Shown here one piece after another: positions 52,264 to 60,005 of a stretch of 64,000 nt of DNA (the stretch's first letter is position 1; the number at the start of each line of letters is the position of its first letter). A model generated the notes under the pieces. The model had not been told where the DNA came from. It worked only from the letters and a program-made list of their open reading frames with translations, and did no database searches. The stretch spans positions 124,001 to 188,000 of the forward strand of contig JAWVEY010000034.1 of assembly GCA_033856515.1 (NCBI GenBank), read 5' to 3'. A program made the position numbers and the translations under genes. The DNA comes from JALZKA01 sp033856515 (GTDB lineage Bacteria; Actinomycetota; Thermoleophilia; Solirubrobacterales; 70-9).

Positions 52264-53571
52264 TTACGGCTGTGCGACCGGCACCTTCTCGTCGACGCCG
52301 GCCTCCGTCGTGACCAGGATCGCGCCCTCGCCGGTGACGTAGGCCTCCTCGCCGTGCTGGGTGACGTCCATGCCGATCGCCTCCTCCTGCTCCGTGACGC
52401 GGAGCGGCATGATCGCGCCGATCACCTTGAGGAGGATGAAGGTCGCGATGAACGCATACGCAGGCACTGCGACCGCGGCCAGGACCTGATCGACCAGCTG
52501 GTCGAAATTGCCGTAGAAGGCGCCGTCCGAGATGCCGTTCCAGGCTTCGGAGGCGAAGAATCCGATGAAGAGGATTCCCGTAAAGCCGGCGAGACCGTGC
52601 GCGGCGAGGACGTCGAGCGTCTCGTCGACGCGGGTCCGCGGCCGGTACGCGATCAGCGCGTAGCAGGGCAACGCTCCCGCGAAGCCGAGTGCCATGGCCC
52701 AGCCGGGGGCGATGAAGCCGCCCGCTGGGGTGATGAGGACGCAGCCGACGATGATCGCCGTCGCGGCGCCGATCGCAGTCACTGTTCGCCCGCGGATGAG
52801 GTCGAGCGCGAACCACGTGATCAGCGCACACGCCGGCGTGAGCAGCGTGTTGGTGAACGCAAGCGTCGAGTTCTGACCGGTGTTGAACCCTGACCCGCCG
52901 TTGAATCCGAACCAGCCGAACCAAAGCAGGCCCGCGCCGACGAGCACGTAGACGGCGTTGTGCGGCAGGAGCGCTTGGCGTCCGTAGTCCTTGCGGGCTC
53001 CTACGACCAATGCCGCGGCGAGGGCCGAGAAACCGGACGCCATCTCGACGGCGATACCGCCGGCGAAGTCGAGCGTTCCGCCGCTGATGAGCCAGCCGGA
53101 CCCAAAGCCCCAGTAGGCGAGGACCGAATAGACCACGATCGACCACAGCGTTGCGAACACGAGGAAGGCGCTGAAGCGCATCCGCTCCACCACGGCGCCT
53201 GCGATGAGCGCGGTCGTGATGATGCAGAAGGTCGCCTGGAAGGCGAAGAACAGGAGGTGCGGAATCGTCTGCCCCTCGCGAGGCGCAAAGCCGACGTCGT
53301 TCAGGAACGCGTAGTCGAGCGAGCCAATGAGGTCACCGCCTTCGCTGAAGGCGAGCGAGTAGCCCACGGCCGCCCATGTCACCAACGCGACCGCGATGGC
53401 CGCGATGCACATCATGAAAGTGTTGAGCGTGTTCTTCGACCGGACGAGCCCCGCGTAGAAGAGCCCGAGGGCAGGCGTCATGAGCAGGACGAGCGCGGTG
53501 GCGACGAACATCCACGCTGTGTCGCCCGTGTCGATCGCGACCTCTTGAGCGAGAGTGGTCATCACGCTCAC
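52264..53571 (-). CDS. amtB: ammonium transporter
   Basis: 435 residues with about eleven membrane segments. Amt/Mep/Rh signatures: M-L-..-like A-L-G-L-F-Y-A-G-L-V-R near residue 37, D-F-A-G-G-I-A-V-E-M-A-S-G near 167, and W-F-G-W-F-G-F-N-G-G-S near 215. It passes ammonium across the plasma membrane and is normally gated by a PII protein. The glnK-type gene precedes it with a 4-nt overlap (GTGA). The C-terminal tail (~residues 400-435) is longer and more acidic than usual. The first in-frame GTG is used; an ATG three codons on is equally possible. Confidence 0.95.
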   Translation of the reverse strand: MSVMTTLAQEVAIDTGDTAWMFVATALVLLMTPALGLFYAGLVRSKNTLNTFMMCIAAIAVALVTWAAVGYSLAFSEGGDLIGSLDYAFLNDVGFAPREGQTIPHLLFFAFQATFCIITTALIAGAVVERMRFSAFLVFATLWSIVVYSVLAYWGFGSGWLISGGTLDFAGGIAVEMASGFSALAAALVVGARKDYGRQALLPHNAVYVLVGAGLLWFGWFGFNGGSGFNTGQNSTLAFTNTLLTPACALITWFALDLIRGRTVTAIGAATAIIVGCVLITPAGGFIAPGWAMALGFAGALPCYALIAYRPRTRVDETLDVLAAHGLAGFTGILFIGFFASEAWNGISDGAFYGNFDQLVDQVLAAVAVPAYAFIATFILLKVIGAIMPLRVTEQEEAIGMDVTQHGEEAYVTGEGAILVTTEAGVDEKVPVAQP

Positions 53572-53921
53572 TTCTCCACCGGCGTCACGGCGCCCTTGTC
53601 GGTTTCACCGGTGCGGATGCGCACCGCTTGCTCGAGGGGCACGACGAAGATCTTGCCGTCGCCGACATCGCCGGTCTGGCCGCCCGTCTGGAGGGCGCCT
53701 ACGGTCGGGTCGACGAAGTCGTCCGACACGGCGATCTCAAAGCGCACCTTTTCGGAGAGGCCCATCTTGACGGTGGTCCCCCTGTAGGTCTCGACGCGTT
53801 CGAGCTCGCCGCCGTGTCCTTGGACACGGCTCATCGAGACTCCGCGCACATCCGCTCTGTAGAGAGCCTCCAGAACGTCGTTCGCCTTCTCGGGGCGAAC
53901 AATCCCGATGACCAGCTTCAA
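53568..53921 (-). CDS. glnK: PII nitrogen-regulatory protein with Val at T-loop position 51
   Basis: 117 residues from a TTG start with GAGGAGG 7 nt upstream. PII pattern: M-K-L-V-I-G-I-V-R-P, V-R-G-V-S-M-S-R-V-Q-G-H-G, the T-loop E-T-Y46-R-G-T-T-V51-K, E-K-V-R-F-E-I-A-V, then G-D-G-K-I-F-V. It senses 2-oxoglutarate and ATP/ADP and blocks AmtB. The residue at position 51, Tyr in enteric and most actinobacterial GlnK where it is uridylylated or adenylylated, is Val here, while Y46 is kept. Covalent modification at 51 is therefore excluded. It is coupled to amtB. Confidence 0.93.
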   Translation of the reverse strand: MKLVIGIVRPEKANDVLEALYRADVRGVSMSRVQGHGGELERVETYRGTTVKMGLSEKVRFEIAVSDDFVDPTVGALQTGGQTGDVGDGKIFVVPLEQAVRIRTGETDKGAVTPVEK

Positions 53922-53997
53922 GCTGCTTCCTCCTCGAGTTGAGCCGGCTACCCACCGGCCGAAGGCGGCAGCCTAACGCAGAGCAATGGGCTGAATT

Positions 53998-55095
53998 TCA
54001 GTCCTTTGTGCCGGGCGCGTAGGAGGCGTAGCGCCCGAGGTCCAGAATCGACCGGAGCGCGTTCCGGGCGCCCGGGTAATGCTGGAGGTTGAAGGCGTTG
54101 TCGGGATCGACGCTTCGGAAGTAGGCGAGCGCGCGAACACGAGTCCGCTTGCGAGCCCATTTGTGGATGCGGCGGGTGAACTCCCCGTCGAAGTCGTTGT
54201 CCCAGGCTCCGTACTCCCCGAGGATGAACGGGTAGCCCCGCTTGTGGTTGAAGAAGCGGTTGAGGTTGTGCCAGAGCGTCGAGTTCGAGAACTTTGCGTA
54301 GACGTCGGTGCCGACCCAGTCGACGTACTTGCGCCCGGGGAAGTAGTCGTTCGGGCCGTTGCCCGGCACGTTGGGCGAGCCGCGGGTGAGCGGCGTCCAC
54401 ATGAACGCGACCTTTGGCGAGGGAAGCCGCTTGGGCACGTCCAGGCGGTCGTAGATCGGCGAGTCGTTTCGCTTCGCGCGGTAGATGCGCGGCATGCCGA
54501 GGTCCTTCAGCTTGTTGTTGATCTTGTTCCGCTTGCCGCCGCGAACGATCAGGACCAATCGCTTCCAGGCGAGCTTGAAGGCGTGGGTCGAGTGCCCAGC
54601 CCGTGGGGAGCCATCGGCGTTGAAGGCCGAGTACGGGTTGTAGTGGAGGTTCATCTCGCCGAAGGGGCGGAGGTAGACGACCTGACCCGAGATGTTGATG
54701 GACTGCCGGAGGCGAAGCGGGTAGAGGTCGCTCTTCCCGCGCGAGATCGCGCGGGAAGTGACGACCTCCTGGCCGCCACCAGGGGCCGTCGAAAGGGCGA
54801 CGACACCGCGGGAGTCGGTCTTCTCCCAGCGGTCCAGGGCTCCCGTCGTCAGTGGCACGCCCCAGTGAAAGAACACTTCGTTGAGGGCCGTGTGCTCGCG
54901 GACCTGCTGGTTGAATCGGCGGAAGTCCTTGACGTGCCCGGTGTCGGAGACGCCGTGCCAGATCTTGTTCGAGGGAGGCGCGAACGGGCGCTCGGCATGT
55001 GCCGAGTCAGTCGAATTAATCGCCAAAGCAAAGGTCAGGCAAGCGAGCGCGGTCAGCGCCAGCCTGCCGATTGAGCTGTCCAAAGATGCCTGCAC
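53998..55095 (-). CDS. secreted GH26-like glycoside hydrolase, copy 1
   Basis: 365 residues with a signal peptide (~1-34, H-A-E end). The TIM-barrel pattern resembles GH26 beta-mannanase-type enzymes: F-F-H-W-G near 75-79, L-R-P-F-G-E-M-N at 142-149 with the probable acid/base E147, V-D-W-V-G-T-D-V-Y near 258-266 and I-L-G-E-Y-G at 291-296 with the probable nucleophile E294. The start is a GTG with a weak ribosome site. A second, clearly related gene follows upstream at 55196-56287. The 76-nt gap to glnK shows no strong terminator. Substrate unknown. Confidence 0.78.
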   Translation of the reverse strand: MQASLDSSIGRLALTALACLTFALAINSTDSAHAERPFAPPSNKIWHGVSDTGHVKDFRRFNQQVREHTALNEVFFHWGVPLTTGALDRWEKTDSRGVVALSTAPGGGQEVVTSRAISRGKSDLYPLRLRQSINISGQVVYLRPFGEMNLHYNPYSAFNADGSPRAGHSTHAFKLAWKRLVLIVRGGKRNKINNKLKDLGMPRIYRAKRNDSPIYDRLDVPKRLPSPKVAFMWTPLTRGSPNVPGNGPNDYFPGRKYVDWVGTDVYAKFSNSTLWHNLNRFFNHKRGYPFILGEYGAWDNDFDGEFTRRIHKWARKRTRVRALAYFRSVDPDNAFNLQHYPGARNALRSILDLGRYASYAPGTKD

Positions 55096-55162
55096 CCGCG
55101 TGTTGATGGAAACACACGACGCGCCCCAAAGCTCCGGCCAGGCTCGGGCGGGGAAGCCTCAT

Positions 55163-55183
55163 GCACGGTGACAGGCACCGTGC
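55163..55183. repeat. REP-like palindrome between the two GH26-like genes
   Basis: A perfect 8-bp inverted repeat (GCACGGTG / CACCGTGC) with a 5-nt loop, next to a GGTGCC-AGGCAC-like segment on the minus strand. It lies 12 nt after the stop of the upstream gene. It could be a repetitive extragenic palindrome or serve as a U-less terminator. Confidence 0.5.
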
Positions 55184-55195
55184 CTGGCACCAGGT

Positions 55196-56287
55196 CTAGT
55201 TGTTGTTCCGGCCGCGGTACTCGGGCGGGATCGGCATGAACTCAGAGCTCTGAAGCTGCGATTGCAGGGCGTTCTGAGCGGCGGGGTAGAACTGGAGGTT
55301 GAAGATGTTGGTCGGGCTCACGCTGCGGTAGTAGATGAGCATCCGCGTGCGGCCGTGCGACTTGGCCCAGTTGAACATCTGGTTCACGAAGGCGCCGCCC
55401 GGGTCCGAGTCCCAGGGCCCGTACTCGCCGATCACGAACGGCTTCGAGTCGTACTTGCGATAGAAGGCGTTGAGGTTGTTCCAAAGGGTCGAATTCGAGA
55501 ACTTGGCGTAAGCGTCGGCGCCGACCCAGTCGACGTACTTGCCGCCGGGGTAGTAGGCGCTCGGCTGGTTGCCCGACACGCTCGGCGAGCCCGACGTTTG
55601 CGGATTCCAGATGAGAGAGACCTTCGGCTTGGCCAGCTTCTTCGGCACGCCGAGGCGGTCGTAGATCTTGTCCTTGTCGGACTTGGCGTGAAGGAGGCGC
55701 GGCATGTCGAGCTTGCGAAGGCGCCTGTTCATCTTCGAGCGCGTGCCGCCCTTGACGATGATCGAGAAGCGCTTCCACGCCTTCTTGAAGTTCTTGGTCG
55801 AATGCGACGAGCCGCGGCTCGAGCCGTCCGCGTTGAAGGCCGAGTACGGATTCCAGGATCCGTTCATCTCCGGGAAGAGGCGGATGTAGACGATCTGCTT
55901 CGAGTCCGATATCGAGTCGTTCAGGCTCAGGATGTACTTGTCGCCCTTTGCCTTTGCGATGGCCTCGGGTGAGATCACCTCGGGCTGACCGCCGGGGGCG
56001 GTCGAGAGGCTCACGACGCCGCGCGTGCGCGTGCGGCGGTAGCGCTCGAGGGCGCCGGTTCCCAGCGGCACGCCCCAGTGGAAGAAGCTCTGCGAGATCG
56101 CCGAGTGCTGCCCCGTCTGGTCGACGAAGGAGCGGAAGTGCTCGACGTGGCCGGTCTCGGAGACGCCGTGAAAGCTCTTGCCCTTGGGGGGAACGAAGGA
56201 GTTGCCGAGCGCCCCAGGCGTCGCCACGGCCAGCGATGCGGTCGCGCAAGCGAGCGCGGTGAGCTTCAGGTGTGAGGAAAGCCTCAT
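55196..56287 (-). CDS. secreted GH26-like glycoside hydrolase, copy 2
   Basis: 363 residues with a signal peptide (~1-29). Same layout as the neighbouring copy: F-H-W-G-V-P-L near 69-75, Y-I-R-L-F-P-E-M-N at 134-142 with E140, W-V-G-A-D-A-Y-A-K-F-S-N-S-T-L-W, and V-I-G-E-Y-G at 285-290 with E288. Long blocks such as N-P-Y-S-A-F-N-A-D-G-S are shared, so the pair arose by tandem duplication followed by clear divergence. The lead residues of the acid/base motif differ (R-L-F-P-E versus R-P-F-G-E). It diverges from the MFS gene. Confidence 0.78.
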   Translation of the reverse strand: MRLSSHLKLTALACATASLAVATPGALGNSFVPPKGKSFHGVSETGHVEHFRSFVDQTGQHSAISQSFFHWGVPLGTGALERYRRTRTRGVVSLSTAPGGQPEVISPEAIAKAKGDKYILSLNDSISDSKQIVYIRLFPEMNGSWNPYSAFNADGSSRGSSHSTKNFKKAWKRFSIIVKGGTRSKMNRRLRKLDMPRLLHAKSDKDKIYDRLGVPKKLAKPKVSLIWNPQTSGSPSVSGNQPSAYYPGGKYVDWVGADAYAKFSNSTLWNNLNAFYRKYDSKPFVIGEYGPWDSDPGGAFVNQMFNWAKSHGRTRMLIYYRSVSPTNIFNLQFYPAAQNALQSQLQSSEFMPIPPEYRGRNNN

Positions 56288-56333
56288 GCCAACTCCATCG
56301 GCAGCCGTCGTGGGAACTTCAATGTCCCGGTCC

Positions 56334-56339
56334 TACAGT
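56334..56339 (+). promoter_or_regulatory. candidate -10 (TACAGT) of the MFS transporter gene
   Basis: TACAGT, 8 nt before the ATG at 56348, in the 60-nt spacer shared with the divergent GH26-like gene. No Shine-Dalgarno is seen. Confidence 0.35.
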
Positions 56340-56347
56340 GGACGCCT

Positions 56348-57499
56348 ATGCGAAGGCTATTGCTTCTCGCGTCGCTGGTGGTGTTTGTCGACACCATGTT
56401 CTTTGCGGCGATCGTGCCGCTTCTCCCTGGGTTGAGCGACGAGTTCGGCCTGAGCAAGACGGAGGCCGGGATGCTCTCCGGCTCCTACGCAGCGGGCACG
56501 CTCATCGCGGCGATCCCGGCCGGCCTTCTGGCCTCGCGCTGGGGGCCGCGGCCGACCACATTGCTGGGGCTCGGCGTCATGACTGTGACCGTGCTCGTTT
56601 TCGCGTTCGCCGAGACCGCGCCGCTTCTGATCTCGTCGAGGTTCCTTCAGGGTGCCGCGGGCGCTTGCTCCTGGGCGGGCGCTTTGAGCTGGCTGGTTGC
56701 GGCATCGCCACGGGAGCGCCGGGGCGAGCTGATCGGATCTGCGATGGCCGCCGCGATCGTCGGCGTCCTGGTCGGGCCGGCGGTGGGGGCGGCGGCCGAC
56801 CTGCTGAGCCGTGCGGCGGTCTTTTCCGCGGTTGGCGCCATGGGCGTTGCGCTGGCCGTGCTCACGCTCCGGATTCCGCCACCGCCTCCGACGGGCAGGG
56901 CGAACCTCGAGGCGCTCGGTGCCGCCGCGCGCTCAGTGTCTGTGCGATTCGGCTTCCTACTGATCCTCGTGCCGGGAATGATCTTCGGCTCGATCGACGT
57001 ATTGGTCCCGCTGGAGATGGACGCGCTCGGGGCGACCGCGATCGCCATCGCGGTGGTTTTCCTCGCGTCAGCCGCTCTGGAGGCGGTTGTCGCGCCGTTC
57101 GCAGGACGCGTCTCGGATCGGCGTGGGCGCTTCCTGCCGTGCGCACTGGGGCTCGTCGCGGCTGTCAGCACGATGGTGCTGATTCAGGTTCCCGAGGCTG
57201 CTTGGGCGCTGGGCGCGGTCGTGATCCTTGCCGCGCCCTTGATCGGAACTCTGTGGTCACCCGCGATGGCGATGTTGAGCGACGGCTCCGAAGCCGCAGG
57301 CCTCGATCTCGGACTCGCCTTTGGCTTTACCAACCTCGGGTGGGGCGTCGGCCATGCGCTCGGCGCGATCGCTGGTCCCGCCATCGCCGACTCGGGAGGG
57401 AACGACCTCGCCTATACCGGCCTGGCCGTGCTCAGCGCGCTCGCGCTCGCCGCCTTCCTGGCACGGCGGAGCGCCGTGGAAGCCGCCCTCGCGCTCTAG
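56348..57499 (+). CDS. MFS transporter
   Basis: 383 residues with about twelve hydrophobic segments in two halves. The MFS signature after helix 2 appears as A-G-L-L-A-S-R-W-G-P-R-P near residue 60 and again in the second half as G-R-V-S-D-R-R-G-R near residue 258. The cargo cannot be told; drug or sugar efflux are common for this size. The stop overlaps the convergent gene's stop by 4 nt (CTAG). Confidence 0.88.
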   Translation: MRRLLLLASLVVFVDTMFFAAIVPLLPGLSDEFGLSKTEAGMLSGSYAAGTLIAAIPAGLLASRWGPRPTTLLGLGVMTVTVLVFAFAETAPLLISSRFLQGAAGACSWAGALSWLVAASPRERRGELIGSAMAAAIVGVLVGPAVGAAADLLSRAAVFSAVGAMGVALAVLTLRIPPPPPTGRANLEALGAAARSVSVRFGFLLILVPGMIFGSIDVLVPLEMDALGATAIAIAVVFLASAALEAVVAPFAGRVSDRRGRFLPCALGLVAAVSTMVLIQVPEAAWALGAVVILAAPLIGTLWSPAMAMLSDGSEAAGLDLGLAFGFTNLGWGVGHALGAIAGPAIADSGGNDLAYTGLAVLSALALAAFLARRSAVEAALAL

Positions 57500-58476
57500 G
57501 CGCAGGCCTTCTTAGCGGCCTTCTTCGCCTTCCTCGCGGCCTTCTTGGCCTTTGCGATCTTCTCGTCCGAGGCGCCGTTCTGCTTCAGCCTCCTGAGTTT
57601 CGCCTTCGCCTTCGCCGCTTTGGCCTTCGCGGCCTCGCACTCGGCGTTCTGCAGATCGATCGAGTCGCAGGCCGGGTCGGAGATGTTGGCCTGGTCCGCG
57701 TTCCCGGACTGGTCGGCGGTGCCCGGCTTGTCCGGCACGGCGGAGTCCGCCGCCCTCACACAGGCGAAGAACTCACCGGTGTCGGTGTCCACGGCGCTGG
57801 TGTCCAGAGTGCAATTGAACGTGGTGCTGGGCGTGCTGGCGGCCGGCACGCTACATGGCGCGCTCTCGCCGAAGATCGCGGGGGGATCGCAGATCGTCGA
57901 GTCCGCTCCGACCCCCTGGCACAGGTAGTTCGCTGGGAACGGGGGCGCGAGGTTGTCGGTGTACGTGATCTCGAGCGGGACCGACGGGCCGAGAATCGAG
58001 GCCGCCCCGTCCGCCAACTCGACGGACACGGTCGGCTTCGTCAGGTCGATCGTGGTCTCAGTGCGCTTGCCGGTGGCTGCGCCGTCCGAGCAGGAGTCGT
58101 CGCCGTCGTCGAAGTAGAGGCTGTCGTTGGGCAACGAGAAGAGGCCCTGGATGCAGATCTCGTACGCGTGGCCTTCCTCGAGGGTCTGGATGCCGTTCCA
58201 GTTGACCCACTGATTTGTTGCGCCGCTCAGCCCCAAATCGGGGGTGGTGAATTGGTTCACCTCGACCCCGTCCTTGAAGTAGGTGACCTCTAGCTTGTAG
58301 CCATCTGAGCCCCCCGGCACGTCGTAGCTGTACCACTGGGTGTTCGTGTTGGTTGGTCCGGGCTTCGTGAAGGCGGGCTCCCCAGTCCCCGCGACATCGA
58401 CGTCGGCCAAAGCCGACGCCGGCGCGAGCATCGATGCGGCGACGACTGCGATCCCTGCAAAACGGCGTAGCAACAT
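57496..58476 (-). CDS. secreted protein with Ala/Lys-rich C-terminal tail (unknown)
   Basis: 326 residues from the ATG at 58476, preceded by AAGGAGAG. Signal peptide ~1-24 (A-L-A-D end). The middle is beta-rich with several cysteines and acidic Y-F-D-D-G-D-D-S-C, suggesting a disulfide-bonded extracellular domain. The last ~55 residues are helical and made of A-K-A-K and K-K-A-A repeats, a highly basic tail. The family is not recognised. The tail could bind teichoic acid, DNA or other polyanions. A TATATT hexamer at 58516-58521 is a plausible -10. Confidence 0.7.
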   Translation of the reverse strand: MLLRRFAGIAVVAASMLAPASALADVDVAGTGEPAFTKPGPTNTNTQWYSYDVPGGSDGYKLEVTYFKDGVEVNQFTTPDLGLSGATNQWVNWNGIQTLEEGHAYEICIQGLFSLPNDSLYFDDGDDSCSDGAATGKRTETTIDLTKPTVSVELADGAASILGPSVPLEITYTDNLAPPFPANYLCQGVGADSTICDPPAIFGESAPCSVPAASTPSTTFNCTLDTSAVDTDTGEFFACVRAADSAVPDKPGTADQSGNADQANISDPACDSIDLQNAECEAAKAKAAKAKAKLRRLKQNGASDEKIAKAKKAARKAKKAAKKACA

Positions 58477-58588
58477 GGCTCTCCTTGCCTTCCCTGGACT
58501 TGAGTGGTCGCGAAAATATACGACCCCGCTTTCAGCCGTTGTGAGAACGTCGTCACATGCCCGCCTGCACGCTCGTAACCTTTGCGGA

Positions 58589-58680
58589 GGAGCGGTGGCA
58601 GAGTCCGGCTGAATGCAGCTGCCTTGAAAGCAGCCGGCCCGTGTTTCGCGGGCCCGGGGGTTCGAATCCCTCCCGCTCCG
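58589..58680 (+). tRNA. tRNA-Ser (UGA anticodon)
   Basis: 92 nt with a GGAGCGG/CCGCTCC acceptor stem, discriminator G, T-arm GGTTCGAATCC, a long variable arm, and anticodon TGA at 58625-58627 in a CTTGAAA loop. CCA is not encoded. Confidence 0.96.
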
Positions 58681-58706
58681 CTCGTCAGGGGTAGCCTTGC
58701 CGCGCG

Positions 58707-60005
58707 ATGGCGCGCTGGACGAATTGGGCAGGGGACCAGGGTTGCGAGCCGGCCTCGATCGAGCGGCCGGGAACGCTTGCTGCTCTGCAGAGGACTGTCG
58801 CGGACTCGGTCGCGCGCAGCCTGCGCGTACGCGCCTCTGCGTCCGGTCACTCATTCACGGATTGCGCTCTCACGGAGGGGACGATGGTCCGGCTTGACGG
58901 GCTCACCCGCAAGCTCGACTTCGACCGGGAGTCGGGCCTGTTCAAGGTCGAGGCCGGCTCCGTGCTCCACGACCTCAACCGCATGCTCGACGCCGACGGG
59001 GTCGCGTTCGAGAACCTCGGAGACATCGATCGCCAGACGGTGGCGGGCTCGATCTCGACCGGGACGCACGGGACGGGCGAGCGCTTCCAGAACGTCTCGG
59101 CGCAGGTCGCGGCGATGGAGGTGATCGCTCCCGACGGATCGCTGGTAACCATCGACGACTCGGAGCCTGACCTGCTCCGTGCTGCGCGGGTGGCGGTCGG
59201 CGCGCTCGGGATCGTCTATTCGGTCACGGTCCGCACCGTCCCGGCGTACACGATCAACCGGGTCGACTCGCCGAAAGCGCTGGGGGAGGTACTCGAGAGC
59301 CTCGATGAGCTGAACGCCGGAACCGACCACTTCGAGTTCTACGTCTTTCCCGGCACGGAGGTGGCGCTTTGCCGCGAGTCGCGCCGCACGGACGAGCCGC
59401 CGGCTCCCAAGCCCGGTTGGCTGGTCTACGCGCAGGAGGTGATGCTCGAGAACTGGGTCGGCCAGGCGTTCGCTGCGGCGGTGCGGATGCGGCCAACTCT
59501 GGCGCCGACCGTCGCGAAGCTCGCGGCTAGGGGGATCGGTCGCGCGACGAAGATCGACGAGAGCTACAAGGTCTTTGCCTCAGAGCGCCACATCAAGTTC
59601 ACGGAGATGGAGTACGGAGTGCCGCGCGAGCGCGGGCGCGAGCTGATCGAGGGCGTCCTCGAGATCGCCGCCCGCCCCGAGCTCCACGTCGCGTGGCCGA
59701 TCGAAGTCCGGTTCGTCAAGGGCGACGACTCGTTCCTCAGCCCCTCTCACGAGCGGGACACGTGCTACGTCGCGGTCCACCAGGACACGAAGCTCGGCTG
59801 GGAGCCGTACATGCGACGAGTCGAGTCACTCGCGCGAGATTTGGGCGGCCGCCCGCACTGGGGCAAGCGCCACTTCCGCACGGCGGCGGACCTCGCCCCC
59901 GCCTACCCGAAGTGGGCGGACTTCCAAGCCGCGAGAAAGCGCCTCGACCCCACGGGAGCCTTCACCAACGCCTACACGGACCGAGTCCTCGGGCCTGTCG
60001 CCTAG
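58707..60005 (+). CDS. FAD-linked aldonolactone oxidase-like protein
   Basis: 432 residues of the VAO family with an ALO-type C-terminal domain. The FAD region has R-V-R-A-S-A-S-G-H-S-F-T-D near residues 42-54, where the His is the likely covalent flavin site, then the G-S-I-S-T-G-T-H-G-T-G motif near 115 and H-W-G-K-R-H-F near residue 388, typical of D-arabinono/L-gulono-1,4-lactone oxidases and alditol oxidases. It oxidises a sugar lactone or polyol with O2. It starts 26 nt after the tRNA; TAGCCT lies 9 nt before the ATG. The stop overlaps the DUF445 stop (CTAG). Confidence 0.88.
   Translation: MARWTNWAGDQGCEPASIERPGTLAALQRTVADSVARSLRVRASASGHSFTDCALTEGTMVRLDGLTRKLDFDRESGLFKVEAGSVLHDLNRMLDADGVAFENLGDIDRQTVAGSISTGTHGTGERFQNVSAQVAAMEVIAPDGSLVTIDDSEPDLLRAARVAVGALGIVYSVTVRTVPAYTINRVDSPKALGEVLESLDELNAGTDHFEFYVFPGTEVALCRESRRTDEPPAPKPGWLVYAQEVMLENWVGQAFAAAVRMRPTLAPTVAKLAARGIGRATKIDESYKVFASERHIKFTEMEYGVPRERGRELIEGVLEIAARPELHVAWPIEVRFVKGDDSFLSPSHERDTCYVAVHQDTKLGWEPYMRRVESLARDLGGRPHWGKRHFRTAADLAPAYPKWADFQAARKRLDPTGAFTNAYTDRVLGPVA

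Noticed and set aside
54079..55074. 331-residue plus-strand ORF opposite GH26-like copy 1
   Set aside because: Antisense frame of a signal-peptide-bearing conserved gene, with no motif of its own.
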